Numbered from the stretch's first letter, positions 1-6,624 are shown. The stretch is DNA of 8,101 bases from Pseudomonadota bacterium (GCA_023424585.1 JAFADT010000258.1:1-8101), one strand, 5' to 3'. The notes: generated by a model from the sequence alone, not told the origin. Program-made: numbers and translations.

Positions 1-381
1 CTCATGGGCACCCGCGGCCGCAGGGGCCCCACCGTGCGAGACCTGGTGGAGGGCGCCCGCACGGGCGACGCCGCCGCGAAGCAGATCATCGACGGCATGG
101 GCGCCTACCTGGGCATCGCCGTGGGCGGCCTGCTCAACCTGCTCAACCCCGCCGTCGTCGTGCTGGGCGGGGAGATCTCCTCCGTGGGCGAGCTGCTGCT
201 CGACCCGTTGCGCGCGTCCGTGCGGCAGCGCGCGCTGTCCGTCTCCATGGCGGAGACCCGCATCGTCACGTCCACGCTGGGAGAGCGCGCCATCGCCGTG
301 GGCGCGGCCACCCTCGTGCTCCAGGCGGCGCTGCGCGACCGCTCCCTCTTTCCCACGCAGAACGTCGGGAGAACCGCATGA
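1..381 (+). CDS. ROK-family protein, probable sugar-responsive transcriptional repressor (C-terminal part)
   Basis: This is the last ~126 codons of a gene that begins before the window; the ATG at position 4 lies inside the domain and is not a start. The fragment has the C-terminal half of the ROK sugar-kinase-like fold: an acidic helix region (VRDLVEGARTGDAAAKQ), then LGIAVGGLLNLLNPAVVVLGGEIS, then the closing GERAIAVGAATLVLQAAL helix. ROK proteins are either glucokinases or NagC/XylR-type repressors with an N-terminal helix-turn-helix. LGGEIS, where kinases usually have GGG, and the tail ending in LFP favour a repressor. The HTH, the DxGxT phosphate loop and the CxCGxxGCxE zinc motif would all lie upstream and cannot be checked here. 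Its stop overlaps the next start (ATGA), so it is co-translated with a glucan-degrading operon. The inference is a local repressor released by a glucan-derived sugar. A glucokinase acting on the released glucose is the alternative. Confidence 0.82.
   Translation, partial: LMGTRGRRGPTVRDLVEGARTGDAAAKQIIDGMGAYLGIAVGGLLNLLNPAVVVLGGEISSVGELLLDPLRASVRQRALSVSMAETRIVTSTLGERAIAVGAATLVLQAALRDRSLFPTQNVGRTA
367..371 (+). promoter_or_regulatory. Ribosome binding site for the GH16 gene
   Basis: GGGAG lies 6 bases before the ATG at 378. It sits inside the end of the ROK gene and supports this ATG, which overlaps the ROK stop as ATGA. Confidence 0.6.
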
Positions 382-1241
382 CTCCGCGCCGTGTCGTCCT
401 CGCCCTGGCCCTGTCGGGCCTGGGGATGGCTTCGTGTGATCCGGCAGCAGGTCTGGATAACAAGCAAAACGAGCAACCGGCGCCCGCCCCCGAGGAGCCG
501 GGCACGGGGTGGGAGCTCGTCTGGCAGGACGAGTTCGACGGGCCGGCGGGCTCAAAGCCCTCCAGCGAGCGCTGGACCCCGGAGGTGGGCGGGGACGGGT
601 GGGGCAACGGCCAGTACGAGTACAACACCGCGCGGGCGGAGAACGCGTCGTTGGACGGTGAGGGCCACCTGCTCATCACCGCGCGCAAGGAGCGCTACGG
701 CAACAACGACTACACGTCCGCGCGCCTGTCGACGAAGGACCGCTACAGCACGGCCTACGGCCGCGTCGAGGCGCGCATCCAGCTCCCCACGGGCCGCGGC
801 ATCTGGCCCGCGTTCTGGATGCTGGGCGCGGACGTGGACTCCCTCGGCTGGCCGGACTGCGGCGAGATCGACATCATGGAGCACAAGGGGCAGATCCCCT
901 CGGTGATCCGCAGCTCGCTGCACGGACCGGGCTACTCCGGCGGCGGGAACATCGGCCGGGAGCACGCGGTCTCCGGCGCGCCGCTCGCCGCGGACTTCCA
1001 CCTCTACGCGGTGGAGTGGGAGCCGGAGCGCCTGCGCTTCATCCTGGACGACACCGTCTACTTCGAGGTCACGCCCAAGAACCTGCCCGCCGGCCGCAAG
1101 TGGGTCTACGACCATCCGCACTTCATCCTCCTGAACGTCGCCGTGGGCGGCTCGTTCGTGGGGCCGCCGGACTCGAAGACGGTGTTCCCGCAGACGATGA
1201 AGGTGGACTACGTGCGCGTCTACGCGAGGGCCGCGCCGTGA
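378..1241 (+). CDS. Lipoprotein GH16 endo-beta-1,3-glucanase (laminarinase-like)
   Basis: This 287-residue enzyme is predicted to cut internal beta-1,3 (or mixed beta-1,3/1,4) glucan bonds with retention of configuration. Residues 1-19 form a lipoprotein signal (RR, hydrophobic stretch, MAS) ending at Cys20, followed by Asp21 and a Pro/Glu/Gln-rich linker to about residue 43. The catalytic domain covers about 45-284. The GH16 active site is EIDIME at 163-168: Glu163 is the expected nucleophile, Asp165 the helper and Glu168 the acid/base. The extra Met (beta-bulge form) is typical of laminarinases and not of lichenases or xyloglucan enzymes. WGNGQYEYNT near 75-84, YTSARLST, GRGIWPAFWMLG, LLNVAVGG and the closing VDYVRVY also match laminarinases. 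No carbohydrate-binding module follows. The gene overlaps both neighbours by 4 bases. Asp at +2 would mean inner-membrane retention by E. coli rules, so the enzyme may trim glucan in the periplasm. The exact substrate is unproven. Confidence 0.93.
   Translation: MTPRRVVLALALSGLGMASCDPAAGLDNKQNEQPAPAPEEPGTGWELVWQDEFDGPAGSKPSSERWTPEVGGDGWGNGQYEYNTARAENASLDGEGHLLITARKERYGNNDYTSARLSTKDRYSTAYGRVEARIQLPTGRGIWPAFWMLGADVDSLGWPDCGEIDIMEHKGQIPSVIRSSLHGPGYSGGGNIGREHAVSGAPLAADFHLYAVEWEPERLRFILDDTVYFEVTPKNLPAGRKWVYDHPHFILLNVAVGGSFVGPPDSKTVFPQTMKVDYVRVYARAAP
1226..1230 (+). promoter_or_regulatory. Ribosome binding site that supports the GTG start of the binding protein
   Basis: GAGGG ends 7 bases before the GTG at 1238. 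This GTG is chosen over the in-frame upstream ATG at 1016 because it gives a clean lipoprotein signal peptide and a 4-base overlap (GTGA) with the GH16 stop. The upstream start would run over 200 bases through GH16 coding sequence. Confidence 0.6.
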
Positions 1242-2881
1242 GGTTCGCCCGCGCGCTCCTGCCGCTGGCCCTGCTGGTGGCGTGCTCGTCCGAGCCGCGC
1301 CCCCGGCCGCCCGGCGTGCTGTTCGTCTCCGTGGAGCAGCAGAGCGCGTGGGTGCGCAACTTCAACCCGCTGTTCGCGGGCGCCGGTGCGCGCTGGCCCA
1401 CCCGGGCCGGTGTGTACGAGTGCATGGAGATCTTCAGCTCCGCGCAGGGGCAGTGGGTGCCATGGCTCGCCACCGGCCACGCGTGGTCCGAGGACCAGCG
1501 CACGCTGCGCTTCACCCTGCGCGACGGCGTCCTCTGGTCCGACGGCGAGCCGTTCACCGCGGCGGACGTCGTCTTCACCTTCGGCCTGCTCAAGCAGCAC
1601 CCCGCGCTGGACGCGGGCGGCGTGTGGCGCTTCCTCGCGGACGTGAAGGCGGAGGGGAAGGGCACCGTCGCCTTCACCTTCTCCCGCGTGTACCTGCCGG
1701 GCTTCAGCGACCTGGCGCATCAGGTCATCGTGCCCCAGCACGTCTGGAAGGACGTCGCGGACCCGGTGACGTTCACCAACCCGGAGCCGGTGGCCACCGG
1801 GCCCTTCACCCAGGTGATGCTGTTCCGCAACCAGGTCTACGAGCTGGGCCGCAACCCGCGCTACTGGCAGCCCGGCAAGCCCGCGGTGTCCGCGCTGCGC
1901 TTCCTCGCGTTCCCCACCAACGACCAGGCCAACATGGCGCTCGTGGAGGGGGAGGTGGACTGGGCGGGCAACTTCGTGCCGGCGGTGGACCGCACCTTCG
2001 TGTCGCGCGACCCCGCGCACCACGCGCGCTGGTTCCCGCTCTACGGCAGCACCGTCTTCCTCTATCCCAACACCACGCGCCCGCCGCTGGACGACGTGCG
2101 CGTGCGCAAGGCGCTGAGCATGGCGCTGGACCGCGACCGGCTGGTGGAGGTGGCCATGTATGGCTACACCCGCCCCGCGGACGCCACCGCCCTCAACGAC
2201 GCGTACACCGGCTGGAAGGACGCGGACGTCGCGAAGGACGCGTGGACGCGCTACGACCTGGACGCGGCGAACAAGCTCCTGGACGAGGCGGGCCTCACGC
2301 GCGGCGCGGACGGCATGCGGCGCCTGAAGGACGGGCAGCCCTTCACGATGGACCTGGAGGTCGTGAGCGGGTGGTCGGACTGGGTGCGGGCGGGGCAGGT
2401 GGTGGGCCGCGACCTGCGCAAGCTGGGCGTCGGCGTGACGCTCAAGACGTATGAGTTCGGCACCTGGTTCACGCGCCTGCAGAAGGGCGAGTTCCAGCTG
2501 GCCATCTCCTGGTCGCTGGACGGGCCCACGCCATACAACTTCTACAAGTGGCTCCTGTCGCCGCGCACGGTGCGGCCGGTGGGCGAGGTGGCCGCGGCCA
2601 ACTGGCACCGCGTGGGCGACGCGCAGGCGGATGCGCTGCTCATGCGCTTCGAGCGCGCCGGCACGCCGGAGGAGCAGCACGCGCTGATGTCCCAGGTGCA
2701 GCAGCGCTTCTCCGCCGTCGCGCCCGCGATTCCGCTCTTCCCCAACCCGTCCTGGGGGGAGTCCAACTCCTCGCGCTTCACGGGCTTCCCCACCGAGCAG
2801 GACCCCTACGCGCGGCTCGCGCCGCACGCGGAGCCCGACAGCCTGCTGGTGCTGACGCGGCTGTCCCCGAGGGAGCGCTGA
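1238..2881 (+). CDS. Lipoprotein ABC-transporter solute-binding protein, SBP_bac_5 (Opp/Dpp) family, probably for beta-glucan oligosaccharides
   Basis: This 547-residue protein should capture the substrate and deliver it to the membrane permeases encoded next. With a GTG start the N-terminus reads MRFARALLPLALLVAC, a short lipoprotein signal with lipobox LVAC and lipidated Cys16. The SBP_bac_5 fold is clear: TLRFTLRDGVLWSDGEPFTA at about 89-108, GPFTQV near 188, YELGRNPRYW near 201, and a VRVRKALSMALDRDRLVE helix near 288. Several features recall the sugar-binding branch of this family: NFNPLF at 41-46, many tryptophans (38, 53, 73, 76, 83, 100), GWSDW at 378-382 and SWSLDGPTPYNFYKW near 424-438. 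The sequence alone would usually be labelled peptide/nickel-binding. The neighbouring GH16 and GH1 genes and ROK regulator argue for laminari- or cello-oligosaccharides. The family call is secure; the ligand is inferred. Confidence 0.92.
   Translation: MRFARALLPLALLVACSSEPRPRPPGVLFVSVEQQSAWVRNFNPLFAGAGARWPTRAGVYECMEIFSSAQGQWVPWLATGHAWSEDQRTLRFTLRDGVLWSDGEPFTAADVVFTFGLLKQHPALDAGGVWRFLADVKAEGKGTVAFTFSRVYLPGFSDLAHQVIVPQHVWKDVADPVTFTNPEPVATGPFTQVMLFRNQVYELGRNPRYWQPGKPAVSALRFLAFPTNDQANMALVEGEVDWAGNFVPAVDRTFVSRDPAHHARWFPLYGSTVFLYPNTTRPPLDDVRVRKALSMALDRDRLVEVAMYGYTRPADATALNDAYTGWKDADVAKDAWTRYDLDAANKLLDEAGLTRGADGMRRLKDGQPFTMDLEVVSGWSDWVRAGQVVGRDLRKLGVGVTLKTYEFGTWFTRLQKGEFQLAISWSLDGPTPYNFYKWLLSPRTVRPVGEVAAANWHRVGDAQADALLMRFERAGTPEEQHALMSQVQQRFSAVAPAIPLFPNPSWGESNSSRFTGFPTEQDPYARLAPHAEPDSLLVLTRLSPRER
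2869..2875 (+). promoter_or_regulatory. Ribosome binding site for the DppB-type permease
   Basis: GAGGGAG lies 8 bases before the ATG at 2884, within the last codons of the binding-protein gene. It is one of the better Shine-Dalgarno matches in the window. Confidence 0.6.
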
Positions 2882-2883
2882 CC

Positions 2884-3867
2884 ATGGGCCGCTACATCCT
2901 CCGGCGACTGGGCTTCTACCTCATCGCCGCGTGGGCCTCGCTCACGCTCAACTTCGTGATCCCGCGCCTGGCCCCCGGCGACCCGGCCGCGGCCATGTTC
3001 GCGCGCTTCGAGGGCAAGGTCGCGCCGGAGGCCATGGGCGCGCTCAGGGCCGCCTTCGGCTTTACGGACGCGCCGCTGTACGCCCAGTACTTCACGTACC
3101 TGAAGCACCTGGCGCAGGGCGACCTGGGCATGTCCTACGCGTACTTCCCCTCGCGCGTGTCGGAGGTGATTGGCACGGGCCTGATGTGGACGGTGGGGCT
3201 GGCCGGCGTGGCGGTCATCATCAGCTTCGTGGTGGGGTCCTTCCTGGGCGTGCTCGCCGCGTGGAACCGGGGCGGGTGGCTGGACTCGGGGCTGGCGCCC
3301 GCGCTCGCGTTCCTGGGGGCCTTTCCGTACTTCTGGCTGGCGATGCTGGCGCTGTACCTCTTCGGCTTCGTGCTGGGGTGGTTCCCGCTGCGCCACGCCT
3401 ACGGGCACGACATGGAGCCGGGGCTGTCGTTCGCGTTCGCCGCGGACGTGGCCCGCCACGCGGTGCTGCCCGCGTCCTCCATCGTGGTGGCCACGCTGGG
3501 CGGGTGGATGCTGGGCATGCGCAACACGATGGTGGCCACGCTGGGCACGGACTCCATCCGGCTGGCGCACGCGCGCGGCCTGCCGCCCCGGCAGGTGATG
3601 CTCCGCTACGCGGCCCGCAACGCGCTGCTGCCCAACGTCACCAGCTTCGGCATGGCGGTGGGCTTCGTGCTGTCCGGTTCGCTGCTCACGGAGATCGTCT
3701 TCTCCTATCCGGGCACGGGCTACCTGCTCATCCTCGCCGTGCGCAACCAGGACTACCCGCTGATGCAGGGGCTGTTCCTGGTCATCACCCTGGCGGTGCT
3801 CGCGGCGAACTTCGCCGTGGACCTCCTCTGCCTCTGGCTGGACCCGAGGACCCGCGCCCATGCGTGA
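2884..3867 (+). CDS. ABC transporter permease, DppB/OppB type
   Basis: This 327-residue inner-membrane protein forms one half of the transport channel. The start MGRYILRRLGFYLIAAW is the classic N-terminus of DppB-type permeases, followed by VIPRLAPGDP. Hydrophobic segments lie at about 9-28, 102-126, 136-168, 195-214, 250-270 and 291-316, giving about six membrane helices. The cytoplasmic coupling (EAA-like) loop is at about 219-250, with ARGLPPRQVMLRYAARNALLP, and would dock on an ATPase subunit. Near the C-terminus, TEIVFSYPGTGYLL and AVRNQDYPLMQG are family hallmarks. It starts 2 bases after the binding-protein stop and overlaps the next gene by 8 bases. The ATG at 2884 is preferred over upstream in-frame starts that lie inside the binding-protein gene. 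The family cannot separate peptide from sugar transport; the operon suggests glucan oligosaccharides. Confidence 0.94.
   Translation: MGRYILRRLGFYLIAAWASLTLNFVIPRLAPGDPAAAMFARFEGKVAPEAMGALRAAFGFTDAPLYAQYFTYLKHLAQGDLGMSYAYFPSRVSEVIGTGLMWTVGLAGVAVIISFVVGSFLGVLAAWNRGGWLDSGLAPALAFLGAFPYFWLAMLALYLFGFVLGWFPLRHAYGHDMEPGLSFAFAADVARHAVLPASSIVVATLGGWMLGMRNTMVATLGTDSIRLAHARGLPPRQVMLRYAARNALLPNVTSFGMAVGFVLSGSLLTEIVFSYPGTGYLLILAVRNQDYPLMQGLFLVITLAVLAANFAVDLLCLWLDPRTRAHA
3846..3850 (+). promoter_or_regulatory. Ribosome binding site for the permease-ATPase fusion
   Basis: GAGGA lies 9 bases before the ATG at 3860, inside the 3' end of the DppB-type gene. It supports the 8-base overlapping start. Confidence 0.5.
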
Positions 3868-5632
3868 CTTCCTGCGAAGGCTCGCCCGCCACCGGAAGGC
3901 GGCGCTGGGGGGCGGTCTGCTCCTGTTCTTCCTCCTGCTGGCGGTGGTGGGGCCCTTCCTCGTGATGGACCCCTCGGAGCTTGTCGGCCGGCCGCACCAG
4001 CCGCCCGACGCGGCGCACTGGTTCGGCACCACCGGGCAGGGCCAGGACGTGCTCGCGCAGACGGTGGTGGGCGCGCGCCAGACGCTGGCGGTGGGCTTCG
4101 CGGTGGGCGCGCTCGTGACGCTCATCGGCGCGCTGGTGGGCATCACCGCGGGCTACCTGGGCCGCCGCGTGGACGACGTGCTGTCGCTCACCACCAACGT
4201 GTTCCTGGTGATCCCCGGCATGCCGCTGGCCATCGTGCTGGGCGCGTACCTGCCGTCCGGCCCGCTGCGCATGGTGGCGGTGCTGACCGTGGCCGGCTGG
4301 GCCTGGAACGCGCGCGTGTTCCGCGCGGAGTCGATGGCGCTGCGCGGGCGCGACTTCGTGTCCGCGGCGGTGGTGGCGGGGGAGAGCCACTCGCGCATCG
4401 TGTCGCGGGAGCTGTTGCCCAACATGGCGGCGCTGGTGGGCTCGTCCTTCATCGGCAACACGCTCTACGCCGTGGGCGCGCAGGTGGGCCTGGAGTTCCT
4501 GGGCCTGGGCGACGTGAGCGCGGTGACGTGGGGCACCAACCTCTACTGGGCCAGCAACGACGCGGCGCTGCTCACGCGCTCCTGGTGGATCTTCGTCCCC
4601 ACGGGCCTGTGCATCGCGCTCGTGGGCTTCGCGCTCACGCTGCTCAGCTCCGCCATCGACGAGCTGGCCAACCCCGCGCTGCGCGTCCACAAGCCGGCGG
4701 CGCTGCCCGCGAGCACCGCGCCGCGCGCGCACCTGGAGAAGCCGGTGCCGGGTGTGCTCCTGCGCGTGCAGGACGTGTGCATCGACTACGCGACGGAGAC
4801 GGGCGCCTCCCGCGTGGTGGACTCGGTGTCCTTCGACGTGGCGCCCGGCGAGGTGTTCGGCCTCGCGGGGGAGTCCGGCAGCGGCAAGTCCACCATCGGC
4901 GCCGCGCTGCTGGGGCTGCTGCCCTCCTCCGCGCGCGTCACGCAGGGGCGCATCCTCTTCAACGGGATGGACGTCACCGCGCTGGAGGGCCCGGCCCTGC
5001 GCGCGTTCCGCTGGCGCCAGGTGTCCATGGTGTTCCAGAGCGCCATGAGCGCGCTCAACCCGGTGCTCACGCTGGGCGAGCAGTTCCACGACACGCTCGC
5101 GGCGCATGGCAGCGTGTCGCGCGCCGCGTCCTACGCCCGCGCGAGGGAGCTGCTGGGCATGGTGGGGCTGTCGCCGGACCTGGTGACGGCGTGGCCGCAC
5201 CAGCTGTCCGGCGGCATGCGGCAGCGCGTGGGCATCGCGCTGGCGCTGGCCCTGGAGCCCCGGCTGATCATCATGGACGAGCCCACCACGGCGCTGGACG
5301 TCGTGGTCCAGAAGGAGCTGCTCCAGCGCATGGTGGAGCTCAAGCAGCGGCTGGGCTTCGCCATGCTCTTCATCACGCATGACCTGCCGCTGTTGCTCGC
5401 GCTGTCGGACCGCGTGGGCGTGCTCCAGGCCGGCAGGCTGGTGGAGGTGGACACGTCCGCGAACCTGCGCGCCGGGGCCCACCACCCGTACACGCAGCTC
5501 TTGCTGTCCTCGTTCCCGCACCTGTCCGCGAAGGACGTGGCCTCCGGGCCCCAGCCGGCGCCGAGGGCGCCGGAGCTGTCCGTGTCGCGGCCGTCCACGC
5601 GCGTCGCCGCCGTCCCCGGAGGTCACCGATGA
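3860..5632 (+). CDS. Fused ABC transporter permease (DppC type) and ATP-binding protein (DppD type)
   Basis: This 590-residue protein joins two normally separate subunits in one frame. Residues 1 to about 272 are a DppC-type permease: a cytoplasmic N-terminus with a first helix at about 16-36, WFGTTGQGQDVLAQTVVGAR at 54-73, further helices at about 78-100, 112-150, 190-210 and 244-266, and the coupling loop near 157-189 (GRDFVSAAVVAGES...LLPN). A Pro/Ala-rich linker (about 273-298) leads to an ATPase domain with Walker A GESGSGKST at 337-345 (Lys343), Q-loop Gln393, signature LSGGM at 449-453, Walker B ending in Asp473-Glu474, and H-loop His507, so ATP hydrolysis looks intact. HHPYTQLLLSSFP near 541-554 is the oligo_HPY-type tail, but the usual cysteine cluster after it is missing and a Pro-rich end takes its place. 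It should pair with the DppB-type permease and the next ATPase. No frameshift or internal stop marks the junction. Confidence 0.93.
   Translation: MRDFLRRLARHRKAALGGGLLLFFLLLAVVGPFLVMDPSELVGRPHQPPDAAHWFGTTGQGQDVLAQTVVGARQTLAVGFAVGALVTLIGALVGITAGYLGRRVDDVLSLTTNVFLVIPGMPLAIVLGAYLPSGPLRMVAVLTVAGWAWNARVFRAESMALRGRDFVSAAVVAGESHSRIVSRELLPNMAALVGSSFIGNTLYAVGAQVGLEFLGLGDVSAVTWGTNLYWASNDAALLTRSWWIFVPTGLCIALVGFALTLLSSAIDELANPALRVHKPAALPASTAPRAHLEKPVPGVLLRVQDVCIDYATETGASRVVDSVSFDVAPGEVFGLAGESGSGKSTIGAALLGLLPSSARVTQGRILFNGMDVTALEGPALRAFRWRQVSMVFQSAMSALNPVLTLGEQFHDTLAAHGSVSRAASYARARELLGMVGLSPDLVTAWPHQLSGGMRQRVGIALALALEPRLIIMDEPTTALDVVVQKELLQRMVELKQRLGFAMLFITHDLPLLLALSDRVGVLQAGRLVEVDTSANLRAGAHHPYTQLLLSSFPHLSAKDVASGPQPAPRAPELSVSRPSTRVAAVPGGHR
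4735..4747 (+). promoter_or_regulatory. Possible internal translation start for the ATPase half of the fusion
   Basis: GGAG at 4735-4738 is followed after 6 bases by an in-frame GTG (4745-4747, codon 296). This lies exactly in the linker between the permease and ATPase domains. Initiation here would give a free 295-residue DppD-type ATPase. The match is seen in the sequence; its use is an inference, and short purine runs are common by chance. Confidence 0.3.
5555..5573 (+). repeat. Perfect 8-bp GC-only inverted repeat (hairpin)
   Basis: CCGGCGCC, a GAG loop, then GGCGCCGG form a perfect 8-base-pair stem. It lies in the Pro-rich tail coding region of the fusion gene, about 55 bases before the next start. 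No T-run follows, so it is not a Rho-independent terminator. It may be chance in such GC-rich DNA, or it may affect local mRNA folding. Confidence 0.5.
5618..5622 (+). promoter_or_regulatory. Ribosome binding site for the DppF-type ATPase
   Basis: GGAGG lies 6 bases before the ATG at 5629, a near-ideal Shine-Dalgarno match and spacing. It supports the start that overlaps the preceding stop as ATGA. Confidence 0.7.
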
Positions 5633-6624
5633 GCGCGCCCCTCCTGGAGGCGGAAGGGCTCACGCGCAGCTACCTGGCGGGAGGCTTCTTCTCCCGCCAG
5701 CGCAAGCCCATCCTCAAGGGCGTGTCCTTCTCCCTCCAGCCGGGGGAGATCGTCGCGCTGGTGGGCGAGTCTGGCAGCGGCAAGAGCACGCTGGCGCGGC
5801 TCCTGGCCCGGCTGGACGTGCCGGACGCGGGGCGGCTGCGGCTCGCCGGGCGCGACGTGCTCGCGGACGGCAGCGCGCAGGCGTCGCTCGACTACCGCGG
5901 CCGCGTGCAGATGGTGTTCCAGGATCCGTTCGCGTCCCTCAACCCCGTGCACACGGTGGCGTACCACCTGGAGCGGCCGCTGGTGCGCCACGGCCGGGTG
6001 CCGAGGTCCGGCCTGCGCACGCGGGTGCTGTCGCTGCTGGAGTCCGTGGGGCTGACGCCCGCCGAGGCCTTCGCGAAGCGCTACCCGCACGAGTTGTCCG
6101 GTGGTCAGCGTCAGCGCGTGGCGGTGGCGCGCGCCCTGGCGGTGGAGCCGCAGGTCATCATCGCGGACGAGCCCACGTCCATGCTGGACGTGTCCACGCG
6201 CAAGGGCGTGCTCCAACTGCTTCGCGGCCTCACGCAGGAGCGCGGCATCGGCATCCTGTTCATCACCCACGACCTGGCGAGCGCGCGCCACCTGGCCGAC
6301 CGCATCCTCGTGCTCTACGCGGGCACGGTGGTGGAGGCGGGCAGGGCGGACGAGGTGCTGCGCCAGCCGCGCCACCCGTACACGAAGCTGCTGCTCTCCG
6401 CGGTGCCGGACGGAGACGACTTCCTCCAGGCCGCGCTGCCGGTGCGCCCGACCACGCAGTCGCCGCCGCTCGTGGGCTGCCCCTTCGCCCCGCGCTGCCC
6501 GGTCTCCGAGCCGCGCTGCTCCTCGCTCAGCCCTCCCGACGTCCTCCCGGCCGCGAATCACCTCGTCCGCTGCCACCTTGAAGTTCCGAAAGGAGTTACC
6601 GCCGATGCGTCAGTTTCCTCCTGA
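5629..6624 (+). CDS. ABC transporter ATP-binding protein, DppF/OppF type, with C-terminal cysteine motif
   Basis: This 331-residue cytoplasmic ATPase is the second engine of the importer. It carries Walker A GESGSGKST at 46-54 (Lys52), Q-loop Gln98 (MVFQDPFASLNP), signature LSGGQ at 156-160, Walker B VIIADE with Asp180 and Glu181, D-loop SMLD at 184-187, and H-loop His214. The oligo_HPY segment starts with HPYTKLLLSAVP at 249-260. Four cysteines follow at 284, 290, 297 and 315 (C-X5-C-X6-C-X17-C, beginning GCPFAPRCP). This is the conserved motif of Opp/Dpp ATPases, reported to hold a [4Fe-4S] cluster in some members. The partner ATPase domain fused to the permease lacks it. Length and motifs are normal for the family. 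The gene shares 4 bases with the preceding stop and overlaps the GH1 gene by 20 bases. The substrate is not readable from an ATPase; context suggests glucan oligosaccharides. Confidence 0.95.
   Translation: MSAPLLEAEGLTRSYLAGGFFSRQRKPILKGVSFSLQPGEIVALVGESGSGKSTLARLLARLDVPDAGRLRLAGRDVLADGSAQASLDYRGRVQMVFQDPFASLNPVHTVAYHLERPLVRHGRVPRSGLRTRVLSLLESVGLTPAEAFAKRYPHELSGGQRQRVAVARALAVEPQVIIADEPTSMLDVSTRKGVLQLLRGLTQERGIGILFITHDLASARHLADRILVLYAGTVVEAGRADEVLRQPRHPYTKLLLSAVPDGDDFLQAALPVRPTTQSPPLVGCPFAPRCPVSEPRCSSLSPPDVLPAANHLVRCHLEVPKGVTADASVSS
6589..6595 (+). promoter_or_regulatory. Strong ribosome binding site for the GH1 gene
   Basis: AAAGGAG lies 9 bases before the ATG at 6605, within the last codons of the ATPase gene and in a locally A/T-richer stretch. 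It is the longest match to the anti-Shine-Dalgarno sequence noticed in the window. It supports this start even though the two genes overlap by 20 bases. Confidence 0.75.

Noticed and set aside
4..381. ATG at position 4 as the true start of the ROK gene
   Set aside because: The codon lies inside the ROK domain; the frame is open to the window edge and the N-terminal half of the family is missing.
1016..1237. Upstream in-frame ATG for the binding protein, adding 74 residues
   Set aside because: The extension is the out-of-frame reading of GH16 coding DNA and would bury the lipoprotein signal that begins at the GTG at 1238.
378..1241. GH16 enzyme as an agarase, carrageenase or lichenase
   Set aside because: The EIDIME active site with the extra Met, WGNGQYEYN and WPAFWMLG fit the laminarinase group better. 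Lichenases use the shorter EIDIE form.
1220..2827. Long minus-strand open frame opposite the binding protein
   Set aside because: It shows the same antisense bias and no motifs; the + strand SBP_bac_5 protein is convincing.
5555..5573. Hairpin as a Rho-independent terminator
   Set aside because: No T-run follows the stem and the next gene overlaps the current one, so termination here would split the operon.
3785..5626. Long open frame on the minus strand opposite the permease-ATPase fusion
   Set aside because: Its translation is Arg/His/Gln-rich low-complexity text with no family motifs, as expected from the antisense of GC-rich codons. The + strand protein has all its ABC motifs.
1238..6624. 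Transporter as a nickel or dipeptide importer
   Set aside because: Family membership alone cannot decide this. There is no peptidase or nickel enzyme nearby, and the genes on both sides act on beta-glucans.
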